From an uncultured Bacteroidota bacterium (GTDB taxonomy: Bacteria; Bacteroidota; Bacteroidia; Bacteroidales; F082), in NCBI GenBank assembly GCA_903891085.1, contig CAITDJ010000001.1, positions 1-42,868 on the forward strand: a DNA stretch of 42,868 nt, given 5' to 3'. Positions within the stretch are counted from its first letter, which is position 1. Every line of letters begins with the position of its first letter. Positions 13,165 through 23,746 of this stretch are shown here, piece after piece. The notes under the pieces were generated by a model. It ran no database searches. It was not told the DNA's origin and saw only the letters and a program-made list of their open reading frames with translations. The translations under genes and the position numbers were made by a program.

Positions 13165-15477
13165 TTATATCTTAATAATCTTTTTAACTAATTTTTTGTC
13201 GTGCGTTGTGATAGTAAATATATAAATTCCTTGATTCAGGTTTTCTGTTCCAATCCGCAGACTTTTATTATTTGGATGATTAATTTCCAAGGTGAATTTA
13301 ATCATTCCATTTAGTTCGCAAATTTCTATGGTTTGAAATTCAGGTTCAATATCAAGATTAAAACTGTCAGAAAATGGGTTTGGGTAAATAGTAATGGTTG
13401 AGTTGTCAATTTCATTCATTCCAGATTCACTTTTGATTGTCAGGAGTAAGGTATCGGTTTTGGTGCATGGGCCATCAGTTATTACTACCCAAATAGGGAA
13501 AGTTCCTATTCCATAATCACTTCCAATAATTGTAATTTTATCTGTCGTAGCACCGTTTGACCATAAATAGGATTCATATTGATCTGGCACCGAAAACACG
13601 ATTGTGTCGTTTTCACTCATTGTTGAATCTGAGCCAAGTTCTAATTCAATTCCAGGATGAATATTGATATTTATGGTGTCGAAAGACCAGCATCCTTCCT
13701 CAGTTGCGCAGGCAAAATATATAAGTTGGGATTCATGCACTGTGTACCAATGTTGGGTTGTAATGCTATCATTCCATGAATAGTACATACAACCTTCAGG
13801 TACGTTAAGTGTATATTCTTCACAATATGAACTATCAGGTCCAAGCTCTATTTCAATTCCATGATGAATATTGATATTTATTGTGTCGTAGGACCAGCAT
13901 CCTTCCGCATTTGCACAGGCAAAATATATAGGTTGGGATTCATGCACTGTGTACCAATGTTGGGTAGTAATGCTATCATTCCACGAATAGTACTTAAAAC
14001 CTTCAGGCCCATTAAGCGTATATTCCTCACAATATGCACTATCAGGCCCTAGCGCGACAACAGGGGGAACATTTCTAATTAATTTACCAATGAACCCATC
14101 ACTGGCACTATTTATACTGGAGTTGATAGTAATATCTCCAAAAATCGCAGCACCCGTGAAATGTCCACTAATAATTGGATTTTTACAATTATCAGTTATG
14201 TATATACTTGAAATTAGGTCTTTTGATGAGTTAGTAATGATAATATTTTTTAGTTGACCCACCTCATCAAATTCACCTATAAATGTTTCATAATAATGAT
14301 ACCCAAGTTGTAAAACCGTATCAGCAATTTGAACAGCTCCATTTCCTATACCACTAAATATTAAATTTTCTGTATCCAATGTTATGTGGTGAAAAGATGA
14401 ATTTACTATTGTTCGATACCAAATCGGAGCAAGTTCTGAATCAAATTTTCCAAGTATACCATAGTATTCATTTTCGGGTACAATGATCGTATCGGCACCT
14501 ATTACCGCAGTGCCACTTATGGAGCCAGAAACAAAAATATCGCCATTTGAATCTACTTTAATATAAGATAGCCAAATGTCCCAATCGAAAAAATAAGCAT
14601 CAACCAGTTCACCTTCCTGTGTAAAGACTGTCAGAAATCTGCTATATGCTTCTAACGGGTTGGGGTGAAAAATTGTATCGTTATCAATACTAATATGACT
14701 GTAAGCTTGCCCTGTTAAGTATAATAATCCGTCATCTCCAATAATTAAGTCACGGATATCAGTTCCGTACCATTCACTTCTTATTTCCTTCTTCCAAATC
14801 AATTTACTGTTAAGATCAATTTTAGCTAATGTATTCATCGGCCAGTCGTAAGTAGCGGAAGTATCCTGATTTAAATAATTCAATTGATGCCCATTTATAT
14901 CATTTACATAGTGATTACAGGCTAAATAAAGATACCCATCATCAGACATAACCATTCCTCTTAAATCATCTTGTCCAGGACTTGTTATTAAACCACTCCA
15001 TAAAAGGTCATACTCAGGAGTCAATTTAGCAAGTAATACATCAGGTGTAAAAACATTTGTAGCTGTAAAAAAAGTGTCATTCATAAATATTTTATTTGCA
15101 AATGGAACACTTAGAAAAATATTCAATGAAGAATCAGTATGTAATTCAGGGTTACCCAAAACCTCCCCTTGATTAACATATATGTCAAGCGCATCAATAA
15201 AAGTACCTTTGTCAGTATACCTTGATATTGCAATATTTGCATCCACGGAGCTTAGATGCGGATGATGAAATGAGGTATCTGAAATATAAATAACTGAGTC
15301 GTATCGGGTGTAGCAATATATGTTATTTAAATAGTCGGCGCACATTGCTTCTGTTCCTGCATCCACTCCATTTTTTGTTTGTTTTTCAGCCCATTCCCAT
15401 TGCCAATTCTGACTCATAAGATCCGGACATATAGTAGTCAATGCCAGTAATAATGCTAACGTAAGTTTATTTTTCAT
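13165..15477 (-). CDS. Exported protein with C-terminal type IX secretion sorting domain
   Basis: The N-terminal signal peptide (about residues 1-22, ending LMSQ) is followed by a long region of repeated blades such as GDIFVSG and DNLIFSGIGNG, like the SBBP beta-propeller proteins of Bacteroidetes. Then come two near-identical 69-residue Ig-like modules with paired Cys (SYCEEYTLN...FACATEEGCWS), a third more distant module, and a por-secretion tail (ITIYPNPFSDSFNLDI ... GIYIFTITTHDKKLVKKIIKI). The tail predicts outer-membrane export by the type IX system and surface attachment or release. It stands alone, with a long spacer before aconitase on the other strand. The ligand is unknown. Confidence 0.85.
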   Translation of the reverse strand: MKNKLTLALLLALTTICPDLMSQNWQWEWAEKQTKNGVDAGTEAMCADYLNNIYCYTRYDSVIYISDTSFHHPHLSSVDANIAISRYTDKGTFIDALDIYVNQGEVLGNPELHTDSSLNIFLSVPFANKIFMNDTFFTATNVFTPDVLLAKLTPEYDLLWSGLITSPGQDDLRGMVMSDDGYLYLACNHYVNDINGHQLNYLNQDTSATYDWPMNTLAKIDLNSKLIWKKEIRSEWYGTDIRDLIIGDDGLLYLTGQAYSHISIDNDTIFHPNPLEAYSRFLTVFTQEGELVDAYFFDWDIWLSYIKVDSNGDIFVSGSISGTAVIGADTIIVPENEYYGILGKFDSELAPIWYRTIVNSSFHHITLDTENLIFSGIGNGAVQIADTVLQLGYHYYETFIGEFDEVGQLKNIIITNSSKDLISSIYITDNCKNPIISGHFTGAAIFGDITINSSINSASDGFIGKLIRNVPPVVALGPDSAYCEEYTLNGPEGFKYYSWNDSITTQHWYTVHESQPIYFACANAEGCWSYDTININIHHGIEIELGPDSSYCEEYTLNVPEGCMYYSWNDSITTQHWYTVHESQLIYFACATEEGCWSFDTININIHPGIELELGSDSTMSENDTIVFSVPDQYESYLWSNGATTDKITIIGSDYGIGTFPIWVVITDGPCTKTDTLLLTIKSESGMNEIDNSTITIYPNPFSDSFNLDIEPEFQTIEICELNGMIKFTLEINHPNNKSLRIGTENLNQGIYIFTITTHDKKLVKKIIKI
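13657..14052. repeat. 207-bp tandem duplication inside the secreted protein gene
   Basis: The segment starting ATGAATATTGATATTTAT at 13657 recurs at 13864 with an offset of 207 bp (69 codons). Long stretches are identical, including the region that encodes ITTQHWYTVHESQ. The similarity fades near 14052. Low divergence points to a recent duplication of one Ig-like module. Confidence 0.85.
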
Positions 15478-16032
15478 TTTTTTTGGCTTTTGGTTTTAAT
15501 TTCTGACCAACGTTTTTTAACTTACTTATGTTATGCTTTTTATTAATCACTATTTCATTCTATGTTGTCGCTTCAAAAATTCTTCCAATCGTTAGCTACG
15601 GGTGTCAATTGCTGCCAACAATTGGATTATCGCGATTGTGGTTTTATTTCGGGCATAAATTGATGCACTGAAGACCAATAAACCAGCCAGTAAACCTGTC
15701 AAATTCAACAATATTACTGTGTGTTGAAATGTAATTGCTGTCTTTATCCATGATTGATGTTTGATCTTCAGGTTTGTTATGTTGTTTAGTCCTAACAAAT
15801 GTAAACCAGATATTTCGAAAATCCTAATGATCCATCGTCAATTGTCAATTGTCAATTGTCAATTGCCATGCAACCCATCAACCTATCAACCTATCAACCT
15901 ATATACCTATAAACCCTCAAACCCATCATTTGCATAAATCCAGCCACGTTTATTGATAGAGTTTTACTAAATTTGCACCTCAGTGATTGAACGAAAATCT
16001 CATAAATACAATATAACTAATTACTATTCAAC
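15478..16032. other. Long intergenic spacer with short tandem repeats and the aconitase -7 box
   Basis: No gene is supported in these 555 bases. Four copies of TCAATTG occupy 15838-15865, followed by three exact ATCAACCT copies and degenerate ones (15877-15916). TAAATTTG (15968-15975) matches the TAnnTTTG box and lies about 57 bases before aconitase, but I see no well-spaced -33 element. A 68-codon minus-strand frame (15592-15798) has no recognisable features. Confidence 0.6.
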
Positions 16033-18300
16033 ATGAAGGTATTTGATCTCGACATGATGAAGGCATTTTACGCAACGATGCCCGAAAAGGTAAAACGCGC
16101 CCGTCAGCTGCTGGCAAGGCCACTCACACTCACCGAAAAAATTCTTTACGCCCATTTGGCCGATCCTCTCCCTGTGAGCCCCTTCATCCGTGGTGGTTCC
16201 TATGTCGATTTTAACCCCGACCGCGTGGCCATGCAGGATGCCACGGCACAAATGGCCCTGTTGCAGTTTATGCAGGCCGGAAAATCGAAGGTGAATGTGC
16301 CTTCAACAGTGCATTGCGACCATTTGATTCAGGCAAAGGAAGGCGCTGTGAACGACCTTGCCATCGCCAACAATACCAACAAAGAGGTGTACGATTTTCT
16401 CGCCTCTGTTTCAAACAAATACGGCATTGGTTTCTGGAAACCGGGTGCAGGGATTATCCATCAGGTAGTACTCGAAAATTATGCCTTCCCGGGCGGAATG
16501 ATGATCGGAACCGATTCGCATACCGTAAATGCAGGCGGATTGGGTATGGTGGCCATTGGTGTTGGCGGTGCCGATGCCGTGGATGTGATGGCCGGCATGC
16601 CATGGGAATTGAAATTCCCGAAGCTTATCGGGATAAAACTCACCGGTAAACTGAGTGGCTGGACCTCGGCAAAAGACGTGATACTGAAAGTAGCAGGTAT
16701 TTTAACCGTGAAAGGCGGAACCGGCGCCATTGTGGAATATTTTGGCGAAGGTGCTGAATCCATATCATGTACAGGTAAAGGCACCATCTGCAATATGGGT
16801 GCCGAGATTGGTGCCACCACTTCAGTTTTTGGCTATGACGATAAAATGGAAGTGTATCTGCGTGGAACAAACCGTGCTGAGGTTGCCGATCTGGCAAATC
16901 AGATCAGAAGCAGCCTGACTGCCGATCCTGAAGTATATGCACATCCTGAATTGTATTTCGATCAGGTGATCGAGTTGAATTTATCTGACCTTGAGCCACA
17001 TATCAACGGGCCATTCACGCCCGATCTGGCCACGCCGTTGTCGAAGTTTGCCGAAGCGGTGAAAACAAATAACTGGCCCGAAAAATTGGATGTCGGTTTG
17101 ATCGGATCCTGCACCAACTCGTCCTACGAAGATATTTCACGGGCTGCTTCGCTGGCAACACAGGCCATTGAGAAAGACCTGGAAGTGAAATCGGAATACA
17201 CGGTAACACCCGGTTCCGAATTGGTCAGGTTTACGGTAGAACGCGACGGTTTCATCGATACCTTTGAGAAAATCGGCGGGGTAGTGCTGGCCAACGCCTG
17301 TGGTCCATGTATCGGCCAATGGGCGCGTCATGGTGCCGAAAAGGGCGAACGAAATTCCATCATCACCTCCTTCAACCGGAATTTTGCAAAACGCAACGAT
17401 GGAAATCCGAATACCTTTGGCTTTGTGGCTTCTCCCGAAATCGTGACAGCCATGTCGATCGGTGGTTTTCTTACCTTCAACCCGATGACCGATTATCTGA
17501 CCAACAAAAAGGGCGAAAGAGTAAAACTCGACGAACCACAAGGATTGGAAATGCCTGCCAGAGGTTTCGCTGTTGACGATAATGGTTATCAGGAACCTGC
17601 CGAAGACGGATCAAAAATTATCATACAAGTTGCTCCCGATTCAAACAGGCTGCAGTTGCTGGAGCCTTTTTCGGCATGGAACGGAAATGATATTTCCAAT
17701 ATGTACCTGTTGATCAAGGCAAAGGGAAAATGCACCACCGATCATATCTCCATGGCAGGGCCCTGGTTGAAATACCGCGGACATCTTGAAAATATTTCGC
17801 AGAATTTATTGATTGGTGCGGTGAATAGTTTTGGCGAGAAAACAAATGCCGTCAGGGATCAGATAAAAAATAGTGTTGAAACTGTTCCAAATGCTGCCCG
17901 GTCGTATCGCGAAGCAGGCGTTGGCTCTATTGTGGTGGGCGACGAAAACTACGGCGAAGGTTCATCGCGCGAACATGCTGCCATGGAACCCCGTTTTCTT
18001 GGTGTGAAAGCAGTATTGGTAAAATCATTTGCCCGAATTCACGAAACCAATCTCAAAAAACAGGGTATGCTGGCACTTACCTTTGCCAACAAGGCCGATT
18101 ATGATAAAATCCGTGAAGACGACCGGATCGATATCGTTGGTCTTAAAGATTTTGCAGCAGGCCGGCCACTCACCATCAGGCTCCATCATGCAGATGGTGT
18201 TGCCGAAGATTTTTCGGTGAATCATACCTACAACGAAAACCAGATTGAATGGTACAAAGCAGGTAGCGCATTGAATCTGATTAAACAAAAACAATCGTAA
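16033..18300 (+). CDS. acn: Aconitate hydratase (mitochondrial-type aconitase)
   Basis: This enzyme interconverts citrate and isocitrate in the TCA cycle. At 755 aa it has the length of mitochondrial-type aconitases rather than the roughly 890-aa AcnA type. The three 4Fe-4S ligands are visible: C360 in [10 protein letters not shown], and C423 and C426 in ACGPCIGQW. The C-terminal swivel domain holds the active-site Ser-Arg loop [13 protein letters not shown], and the N-terminal domain has [11 protein letters not shown] and [12 protein letters not shown]. The ATG at 16033 starts the conserved sequence. It is followed 31 bases later by a transporter gene on the same strand, probably one transcript. 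The codon use is more GC-rich than in the accessory region to the left. Confidence 0.97.
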   Translation: MKVFDLDMMKAFYATMPEKVKRARQLLARPLTLTEKILYAHLADPLPVSPFIRGGSYVDFNPDRVAMQDATAQMALLQFMQAGKSKVNVPSTVHCDHLIQAKEGAVNDLAIANNTNKEVYDFLASVSNKYGIGFWKPGAGIIHQVVLENYAFPGGMMIGTDSHTVNAGGLGMVAIGVGGADAVDVMAGMPWELKFPKLIGIKLTGKLSGWTSAKDVILKVAGILTVKGGTGAIVEYFGEGAESISCTGKGTICNMGAEIGATTSVFGYDDKMEVYLRGTNRAEVADLANQIRSSLTADPEVYAHPELYFDQVIELNLSDLEPHINGPFTPDLATPLSKFAEAVKTNNWPEKLDVGLIGSCTNSSYEDISRAASLATQAIEKDLEVKSEYTVTPGSELVRFTVERDGFIDTFEKIGGVVLANACGPCIGQWARHGAEKGERNSIITSFNRNFAKRNDGNPNTFGFVASPEIVTAMSIGGFLTFNPMTDYLTNKKGERVKLDEPQGLEMPARGFAVDDNGYQEPAEDGSKIIIQVAPDSNRLQLLEPFSAWNGNDISNMYLLIKAKGKCTTDHISMAGPWLKYRGHLENISQNLLIGAVNSFGEKTNAVRDQIKNSVETVPNAARSYREAGVGSIVVGDENYGEGSSREHAAMEPRFLGVKAVLVKSFARIHETNLKKQGMLALTFANKADYDKIREDDRIDIVGLKDFAAGRPLTIRLHHADGVAEDFSVNHTYNENQIEWYKAGSALNLIKQKQS

Positions 18301-18331
18301 CACAGGCGGCTTTTTAGTAAATAAAAACTTC

Positions 18332-19927
18332 ATGTCCGACTTTCTTCATCAGGGTTATTTTGTGCTTTTTCTGATTATTTCGGTCGGAATCGTCCTTGGT
18401 AATCTGAAATTCAAAGGTTTCTCGCTCGATTCCTCAGCCGTCATATTTGTTGCCCTCTTGCTTGGTCATTATGGATTTACGGTTCCGGCTGAGTTTCAAA
18501 CGCTGGGATTGCTGTTGTTTATTTTTACCATTGGTATTCAGGCCGGCCCCGGTTTTTTCGATGCTTTTTTGAAGTATGGACGCCAGTTGATGGTACTTTG
18601 CCTTGTGTTGATCTCGATAGGTGCACTCATTGCGGTGGGAGCCATACTTTGGCTGAAACTTCCGGCCGATATCATCGTTGGCGTTTTCAATGGTGCCATG
18701 ACAAGCACACCCGGTTTGGCTGCCGCGGTTGAGGCCACAAAATCGCCTGCAACTGCCGTCGGATTTGGCCTTGCTTACCCTTTTGGTGTGATTGGCGTGA
18801 TACTTTTTATGCAATTTTTCCCACGCTTTTTCAACATCGATTTTGCAGCCGAAGAGAACGATTATAACACAAAATTGCACGACGATTATCCCGGCATCAC
18901 CAACCGGATTCTGAGAGTGTCGAACAAAAACATTCATGGCAGAAGCATCGGAACCCTCGATCTGCGAAAAATAACAGAAGGTGTTATTTCACGGGTCAAA
19001 CAACATGGTATCACTTTTGCGCCGACAGCCAATACCATTCTTTATCAGGGCGATGTGGTGAAGGCTGTGGGTACCGATGAAGCCCTGCAACGCATGGAAC
19101 TGCTTATTGGCGAACAGGTTGATGAGGATTTATCATTCGACAACCACTATATTGTAAACTGGTTATTGGTGACCAACCGTAAAATCGTTAATAAAAGCTT
19201 AAAAGAACTGAACCTGACGGCGATGAATGCCACTGTAACCCGCATTCGGCGTGGTGAAATTGATATGATTCCACGTCCGCAAAGCAGATTGCGTTTCGGC
19301 GATAAATTGCTGATTGCCGGTTCACAGCAGGAAATGGGGGAGGTGTTAAGGCTGCTGGGAAATGATGAGAAGCGACTGTCCGAAACAAATTTTCTGCCGA
19401 TTGCCCTGGGAATCGTTCTTGGTGTGCTCCTCGGACTGGTGACAATTCCTGTTTTTGGTTTGTTCAGTTTTAGCCTGGGGCTAACCGGAGGCGTTTTAAC
19501 AACGGCTTTGATACTTAGTAATATTGGTAAAACAGGCCCCATCATCTGGTCGATGTCGGGTTCGGCCAATATGTTGTTACGAAAATTCGGCTTGCTGGTT
19601 TTCATGGCTGCCATCGGAACACAGGCCGGAAGCGAATTGAACGGAGTTTTCAAGGAAAGTGGATTGATTGTTATTGCAGTTGGGGCAATGATTACGGTTA
19701 TTCCGCTGCTTGTGGCCGGATGGGTAGGCTACAAACTGTATAAACTGAATTTCATTACCCTGCTTGGTGTGCTGGCCGGCTCCATGACAAGTACACCCGG
19801 ACTGGCAGCGATTGATAACAAAACAGAAAGTGATGCCGCTTCGGTGGGTTACACCACCGTGTATCCTGTGGCACTTGTATTAAAAATTATTTTTTCACAA
19901 CTGCTCGCCTTACTCATGTTCAGGTAG
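18332..19927 (+). CDS. Putative antiporter of the AspT/YidE/YbjL family (duplicated half-barrels with two TrkA-C domains)
   Basis: The 531-aa inner membrane protein has two hydrophobic halves (about 1-165 and 350-531), each carrying the family signature: GAMTSTPGLAAA at 121 and GSMTSTPGLAAI at 483. Between them lie two regulatory TrkA-C-like domains (about 185-270 and 270-345). This is the arrangement of the aspartate:alanine antiporter family. The substrate cannot be told from sequence; a link with the upstream aconitase, such as a dicarboxylate or amino acid, is only suggested by their 31-base spacing. The gene ends immediately beside the stop codon of the convergent methyltransferase gene, with no terminator between. 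Confidence 0.85.
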   Translation: MSDFLHQGYFVLFLIISVGIVLGNLKFKGFSLDSSAVIFVALLLGHYGFTVPAEFQTLGLLLFIFTIGIQAGPGFFDAFLKYGRQLMVLCLVLISIGALIAVGAILWLKLPADIIVGVFNGAMTSTPGLAAAVEATKSPATAVGFGLAYPFGVIGVILFMQFFPRFFNIDFAAEENDYNTKLHDDYPGITNRILRVSNKNIHGRSIGTLDLRKITEGVISRVKQHGITFAPTANTILYQGDVVKAVGTDEALQRMELLIGEQVDEDLSFDNHYIVNWLLVTNRKIVNKSLKELNLTAMNATVTRIRRGEIDMIPRPQSRLRFGDKLLIAGSQQEMGEVLRLLGNDEKRLSETNFLPIALGIVLGVLLGLVTIPVFGLFSFSLGLTGGVLTTALILSNIGKTGPIIWSMSGSANMLLRKFGLLVFMAAIGTQAGSELNGVFKESGLIVIAVGAMITVIPLLVAGWVGYKLYKLNFITLLGVLAGSMTSTPGLAAIDNKTESDAASVGYTTVYPVALVLKIIFSQLLALLMFR

Positions 19928-20491
19928 TTACCATGCATTCCTGCGAAACAGATACCCGTCTCTTTTCCCTGTTTCATCTTCAAATCGCTGATAATCCAAC
20001 AACACAAAGTCAGGAAAAAAGTCGATAAACTCATTAAATTTCAAGGATTTATCCAACGGGAAACCTGTTTCAGCGGCCTGAAGTTCATTGAATGAGCATA
20101 ATAAAAAAGTTCCGTTCGGAAGTAGAAGCTGGCTGAATAAGCGCAGAAGCGCCAACTGCGGTTTGAAGTTGATACACACGATCGAATCGAATTTATTTTC
20201 TGACTTCAACGCGTCGGGTTCATCCAAATCAATCTGTATTGTCCTGATAGGGAAGTTCCGGTTCTGTTTATTGTTAGCCAGGCGTTGAAACCCGACTTCA
20301 GCAATATCCACCATGGTGACATCAAATCCTTGTAAGGCCAGATACAGCGCATTTCTTCCATTTCCACCGGCAATATCCAACAACCTGGATTTGCGCAGCT
20401 GAGTGAGGTTTTTCTGAAGGTATGTGTCCGGCGTGTTATTGTCAGGTTTCGTCAGGTATCTTTCATTCCATTTCAATCGATCGGCTTCCAT
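19928..20491 (-). CDS. Class I SAM-dependent methyltransferase, TehB-like
   Basis: Motif I is LLDIAGGNGRNALYLA near residues 37-52, followed by VTMVDIAEVGFQRL, the acidic residue that binds the SAM ribose, and later DSIVCINF with LLPNGTFLLCSF. At 187 aa it has the size of TehB or thiopurine-type methyltransferases, whose N-terminus (KWNERY) it shares. The substrate is unknown. It starts 39 bases after the stop codon of the lipoprotein gene on the same strand and may be co-transcribed with it. Its stop codon abuts that of the convergent transporter gene. Confidence 0.85.
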   Translation of the reverse strand: MEADRLKWNERYLTKPDNNTPDTYLQKNLTQLRKSRLLDIAGGNGRNALYLALQGFDVTMVDIAEVGFQRLANNKQNRNFPIRTIQIDLDEPDALKSENKFDSIVCINFKPQLALLRLFSQLLLPNGTFLLCSFNELQAAETGFPLDKSLKFNEFIDFFPDFVLLDYQRFEDETGKRDGYLFRRNAW

Positions 20492-20530
20492 ATGTCGCTT
20501 GATTCGATGATGGTTCTGGAAAAAGAAGAA

Positions 20531-21211
20531 TTATTTCGACTGTGTGAGTGATGACCCAACCAGCGACCACGATTCGTCGATGGTGGTTGAATGCTTGGTC
20601 ATTTTGATCAGTCCATAATGTTGTGCAATATAAAACTTCATGAAAACAGTATCATTACCGTCGTGGTAATCCTTTACAGAGGTCTCATAGACACCAAAAT
20701 ATTGGTTTTCATTCAGGAACAGGGTGTCATGAACTATCAGGTTTGTGTAATTGCCTTCATTTATTCCCAATAACTGCGTGCTCCCGAGCGGGAATTTTGG
20801 TGTGAATATGCTTAAAAAACGGCCATTTTCGAAATACAGACGGTAGTTTTCGGACATAATGGTGTTCGCATCGAATTTACTGCCAGCGGTAAGTTCTGCT
20901 TTTGTAAAACCAATTCGCGAGGATTGATAAAGAAGTTCAATGGCATTGTAATAGAAACCGGGTGCTCCCGTGTAATCAACATGAAAACGTTTGTCAGTCA
21001 ATACCTTAACGATAGTTACCGTATCGAGGCTTGTGTTTTGATCGTTTCTGTAAACCCAGAAAGAGGCTGAATCGAAAACAGTATATGCCTTAAACTCGTC
21101 CGATATTTCATGGATTATCGGAGCCTGGTAAACGTCGTTTTTTACACAGGAGGTGGCGATCAATAAAAGTGTGAACCCAATGCCTTGAATCGCTGAAAGA
21201 GCCGTTTTCAT
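20531..21211 (-). CDS. Hypothetical lipoprotein, 226 aa
   Basis: The N-terminus (ALSAIQGIGFTLLLIATSC) is a lipoprotein signal with lipobox IATSC, so the mature protein should be anchored through the Cys near residue 22, followed by VKNDVYQAP. The rest is beta-rich with repeated aromatic residues and no recognised catalytic motif. A good promoter lies just upstream (21232-21262). The methyltransferase gene follows in the same direction. I cannot name a function; a cell-surface structural or binding role is the default for such proteins. Confidence 0.75.
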   Translation of the reverse strand: MKTALSAIQGIGFTLLLIATSCVKNDVYQAPIIHEISDEFKAYTVFDSASFWVYRNDQNTSLDTVTIVKVLTDKRFHVDYTGAPGFYYNAIELLYQSSRIGFTKAELTAGSKFDANTIMSENYRLYFENGRFLSIFTPKFPLGSTQLLGINEGNYTNLIVHDTLFLNENQYFGVYETSVKDYHDGNDTVFMKFYIAQHYGLIKMTKHSTTIDESWSLVGSSLTQSK

Positions 21212-21231
21212 ATTTTTTTTTAATAGGTATG

Positions 21232-21262
21232 CAAAGTTATTGAATTGAGTGGTTTAAATCAA
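21232..21262 (-). promoter_or_regulatory. Bacteroidetes-type promoter of the lipoprotein gene
   Basis: On the minus strand TTG (21262-21260), 20 bases, then TAACTTTG (21239-21232) fits TTG-N17-23-TAnnTTTG. The box is 21 bases before the start codon. Confidence 0.6.
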
Positions 21263-21321
21263 CGCATTTTTATAAAACATGAAGAAATAAAATGAACCTC
21301 ATTTATTTCTATTTTTGTTTC

Positions 21322-22398
21322 ATGGCAGGAAACACTTTTGGCAGGATTTTTCGTTTAACCTCGTTCGGTGAGTCACATGGACCGGGAATCGGAGGCATCA
21401 TTGATGGTTGTCCCCCAAAACTTATCATTGATACTGATTTTATTCAGGAAGAACTCAACAGGCGCAGGCCGGGGCAATCCGTATTTTCGTCTCCCAGGGG
21501 TGAGTTGGATAAGATTGAGTTTCTGTCAGGTATTTTTGAAGGTGCTACGACCGGTGCGCCTATTGCCTTCATGATAAGAAACAGTGATAAAAAATCGGAT
21601 GATTACGACCATTTAAAGGATGTTTTCAGGCCTTCTCATGCTGATTTTACCTACGAACAAAAATATGGTGTTCGCGATCACCGCGGGGGTGGCCGGTCAT
21701 CGGCACGCGAAACAATCGCCCGCGTTGTTGCCGGTGCCATTGCGAAATTGTTTTTAAAACAGCATGGAATCGAAATTCTTGGTTATGTCAGCACCATCGG
21801 GAATATCGAAATGAAAAATCAGGATTTTGTTCATCATCGTTCCGTCATTGAGAACTCTTTGATACGGTGCCCCGATCCGGAAGCTTCGCATCTTATGCAA
21901 TCATTGATTTTAGCCACTAAGGCTGAAGGAGACACGCTTGGAGGCGTTATTTCGTGTAAAATCAGTGGTTTGCCTGCTGGTTTGGGCGAGCCTGTTTTTG
22001 ATAAGTTTCACGCCGATCTTGGTAAGGCGATGTTGAGTATCAATGCTGTGAAAGGATTTGAGATTGGCAGCGGATTTGCAGGATGTAGGCGCAAGGGCTC
22101 TGAACAGAACGATCAGTTTGTGACAACCGGCACGATTGTTCATACAATTACGAACAATTCAGGTGGCGTACAAGGTGGCATTACCAACGGGGAAGATGTG
22201 ATTTTCAAGGTGGCTTTTAAACCGGTAGCTACCTTAATGCAGAAACAGCAAACTATTGATAAACAAGGAAATGAGATTGAGATGGAAGGCAAAGGCCGCC
22301 ACGATGTTTGTGTTGTCCCGCGTGCCGTTCCTATTGTTGAGGCCATGGCAGCATTGGTCACTATTGATCATTTTTTAAGAAATCAGGTTTACAAATAG
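21322..22398 (+). CDS. aroC: Chorismate synthase
   Basis: This enzyme converts 5-enolpyruvylshikimate-3-phosphate to chorismate, the last step of the shikimate pathway, using reduced FMN. The family signatures are present: [17 protein letters not shown] near residues 17-33, the [19 protein letters not shown] segment and [19 protein letters not shown] near the end. An in-frame ATG exists ten codons earlier (21292), but the conserved protein begins [10 protein letters not shown] at 21322, giving 358 aa, the usual size. TATTTTTG at 21310-21317 resembles a -7 box only four bases before this ATG, so a leaderless message is possible. It is a single gene between divergent and convergent neighbours. 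Confidence 0.97.
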   Translation: MAGNTFGRIFRLTSFGESHGPGIGGIIDGCPPKLIIDTDFIQEELNRRRPGQSVFSSPRGELDKIEFLSGIFEGATTGAPIAFMIRNSDKKSDDYDHLKDVFRPSHADFTYEQKYGVRDHRGGGRSSARETIARVVAGAIAKLFLKQHGIEILGYVSTIGNIEMKNQDFVHHRSVIENSLIRCPDPEASHLMQSLILATKAEGDTLGGVISCKISGLPAGLGEPVFDKFHADLGKAMLSINAVKGFEIGSGFAGCRRKGSEQNDQFVTTGTIVHTITNNSGGVQGGITNGEDVIFKVAFKPVATLMQKQQTIDKQGNEIEMEGKGRHDVCVVPRAVPIVEAMAALVTIDHFLRNQVYK

Positions 22399-22409
22399 CG
22401 AATAATTTC

Positions 22410-23741
22410 CTACTCCTGATTAATAATGTATTCCCATTTTTGCTCGTTGGCAGCATTGAAGCACCTTACTTCAAGTTTTCGCTCTTTTGATGGACCTTTG
22501 AAATCTATCATCCCATAATTCCGCTCAGTAACCACGGTTTCCGGAACACGAAGTGTGTTATTCCAGGTTGACCCTTGTGAATTTGGTCCGGCAGTGAAAG
22601 GCGAGAATGTCAGGTCCCAGATAGTGGGTTTACCATCTGCTTTTAACACTGAGATTTCAGTAAAATGCACATCTCCGGTTAAAAAAATGACATTTTTAAT
22701 ATTATGAAGATAAATGAAATCGATAATTGCCTGTCTCTCAGCAGCAAAACCATGTGAAAAATAGGATTCATACAAACCGGCTGTGCTTAAAAACTGACCG
22801 CCCAGGGCAACGATTTTAAATGTTGCCTGACTGTAAACAAGATTGTCGAACAACCATTGTAATTGTTTTTCACCGAGCATGGTTTTATTTTCCGCTGTCA
22901 ACTTATCGGGCTGCCTGTACCATCTGTCATCAAGCAGAAAAAAATCGGCATCTCCCCACTGAAAACTGGTAATGGCGCCTTCAATATCGGCGACTCCCAC
23001 TGTTGGGTTACCAAAAAAGAGGCTGAATGCTTCCAACGAAAGGTTTTTATTGTAAAAACCCCTGTCACTGTCATTTGGCCCGAAATCGTGATCATCCCAG
23101 ATGGCATAATTGGCAGTGGAAGCAAGCAGCGCCTGCAATTCTTTCGTTGATCTTGAATGTGTATAACGGGCCAGGATGCCGGTTTTGGTATTCCAATCAG
23201 GTTCACGTAAGTACACATTATCACCCAACCAAAGCGTTAAGTCAGCCTGTTGGCCGGCCATTCCTTTGAAAATTTCATAGTTGTCACCATACGGTTTTCC
23301 GAGTCTGTCATGTTCAACCTGATTTATATAGGCACAGCTTCCGGTCAATAATCTGAATTCAGGTGGATTTCCCCTGTATTTCCAGATCGCCTGGGTTTGA
23401 AATTCTGTTCTGTAGGGCAGTACGATCAATTCGTTATTAATGTATACCTGATAGGTATATTTCGTGCCAGGTACAACCGAATCGGCAATGAGTTTTGCCG
23501 TAAAAGCCTCTTCTTTTTTTGTGTTTACCGTGTTTGTCCTGAATGATCTTTCCCTTGAACCGGTAATTGAATATTCAACATATACTTCCGCATTTTTGTT
23601 TGTCTGAACCCAAATCATCACTTCCTGCATATCGGCATAACCAATCATCGGACCTGATTGTAGTATTGATGATTCCTGTGAAAAAACCGGGTTCAGGATT
23701 AAATAGGCGGAAATGATGAGTAAGAGGTAGTATTTCTTCAT
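22410..23741 (-). CDS. PhoD-like phosphohydrolase (alkaline phosphatase D family), secreted
   Basis: The signal peptide (residues 1-21, ending VFSQ) is followed by a small beta domain typical of PhoD N-termini and then the metallophosphatase core: GSCAYINQ, LGDNVYLREPDW, AIWDDHDFGPNDSD, FLLDDRWYR and FLTGDVHFTE, which supply metal ligands. The product should hydrolyse phosphomonoesters or phosphodiesters in the periplasm or outside. It starts five bases after the stop of the NPP-like gene, so the two form an operon. At 443 aa it is slightly shorter than PhoD of Bacillus but intact. The substrate is not deducible. Confidence 0.9.
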   Translation of the reverse strand: MKKYYLLLIISAYLILNPVFSQESSILQSGPMIGYADMQEVMIWVQTNKNAEVYVEYSITGSRERSFRTNTVNTKKEEAFTAKLIADSVVPGTKYTYQVYINNELIVLPYRTEFQTQAIWKYRGNPPEFRLLTGSCAYINQVEHDRLGKPYGDNYEIFKGMAGQQADLTLWLGDNVYLREPDWNTKTGILARYTHSRSTKELQALLASTANYAIWDDHDFGPNDSDRGFYNKNLSLEAFSLFFGNPTVGVADIEGAITSFQWGDADFFLLDDRWYRQPDKLTAENKTMLGEKQLQWLFDNLVYSQATFKIVALGGQFLSTAGLYESYFSHGFAAERQAIIDFIYLHNIKNVIFLTGDVHFTEISVLKADGKPTIWDLTFSPFTAGPNSQGSTWNNTLRVPETVVTERNYGMIDFKGPSKERKLEVRCFNAANEQKWEYIINQE

Positions 23742-23746
23742 GATAA

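Noticed and set aside
15592..15798. 68-codon minus-strand frame with a hydrophobic stretch
   Set aside because: There is no family similarity and no convincing promoter, and it sits in a repeat-containing spacer.
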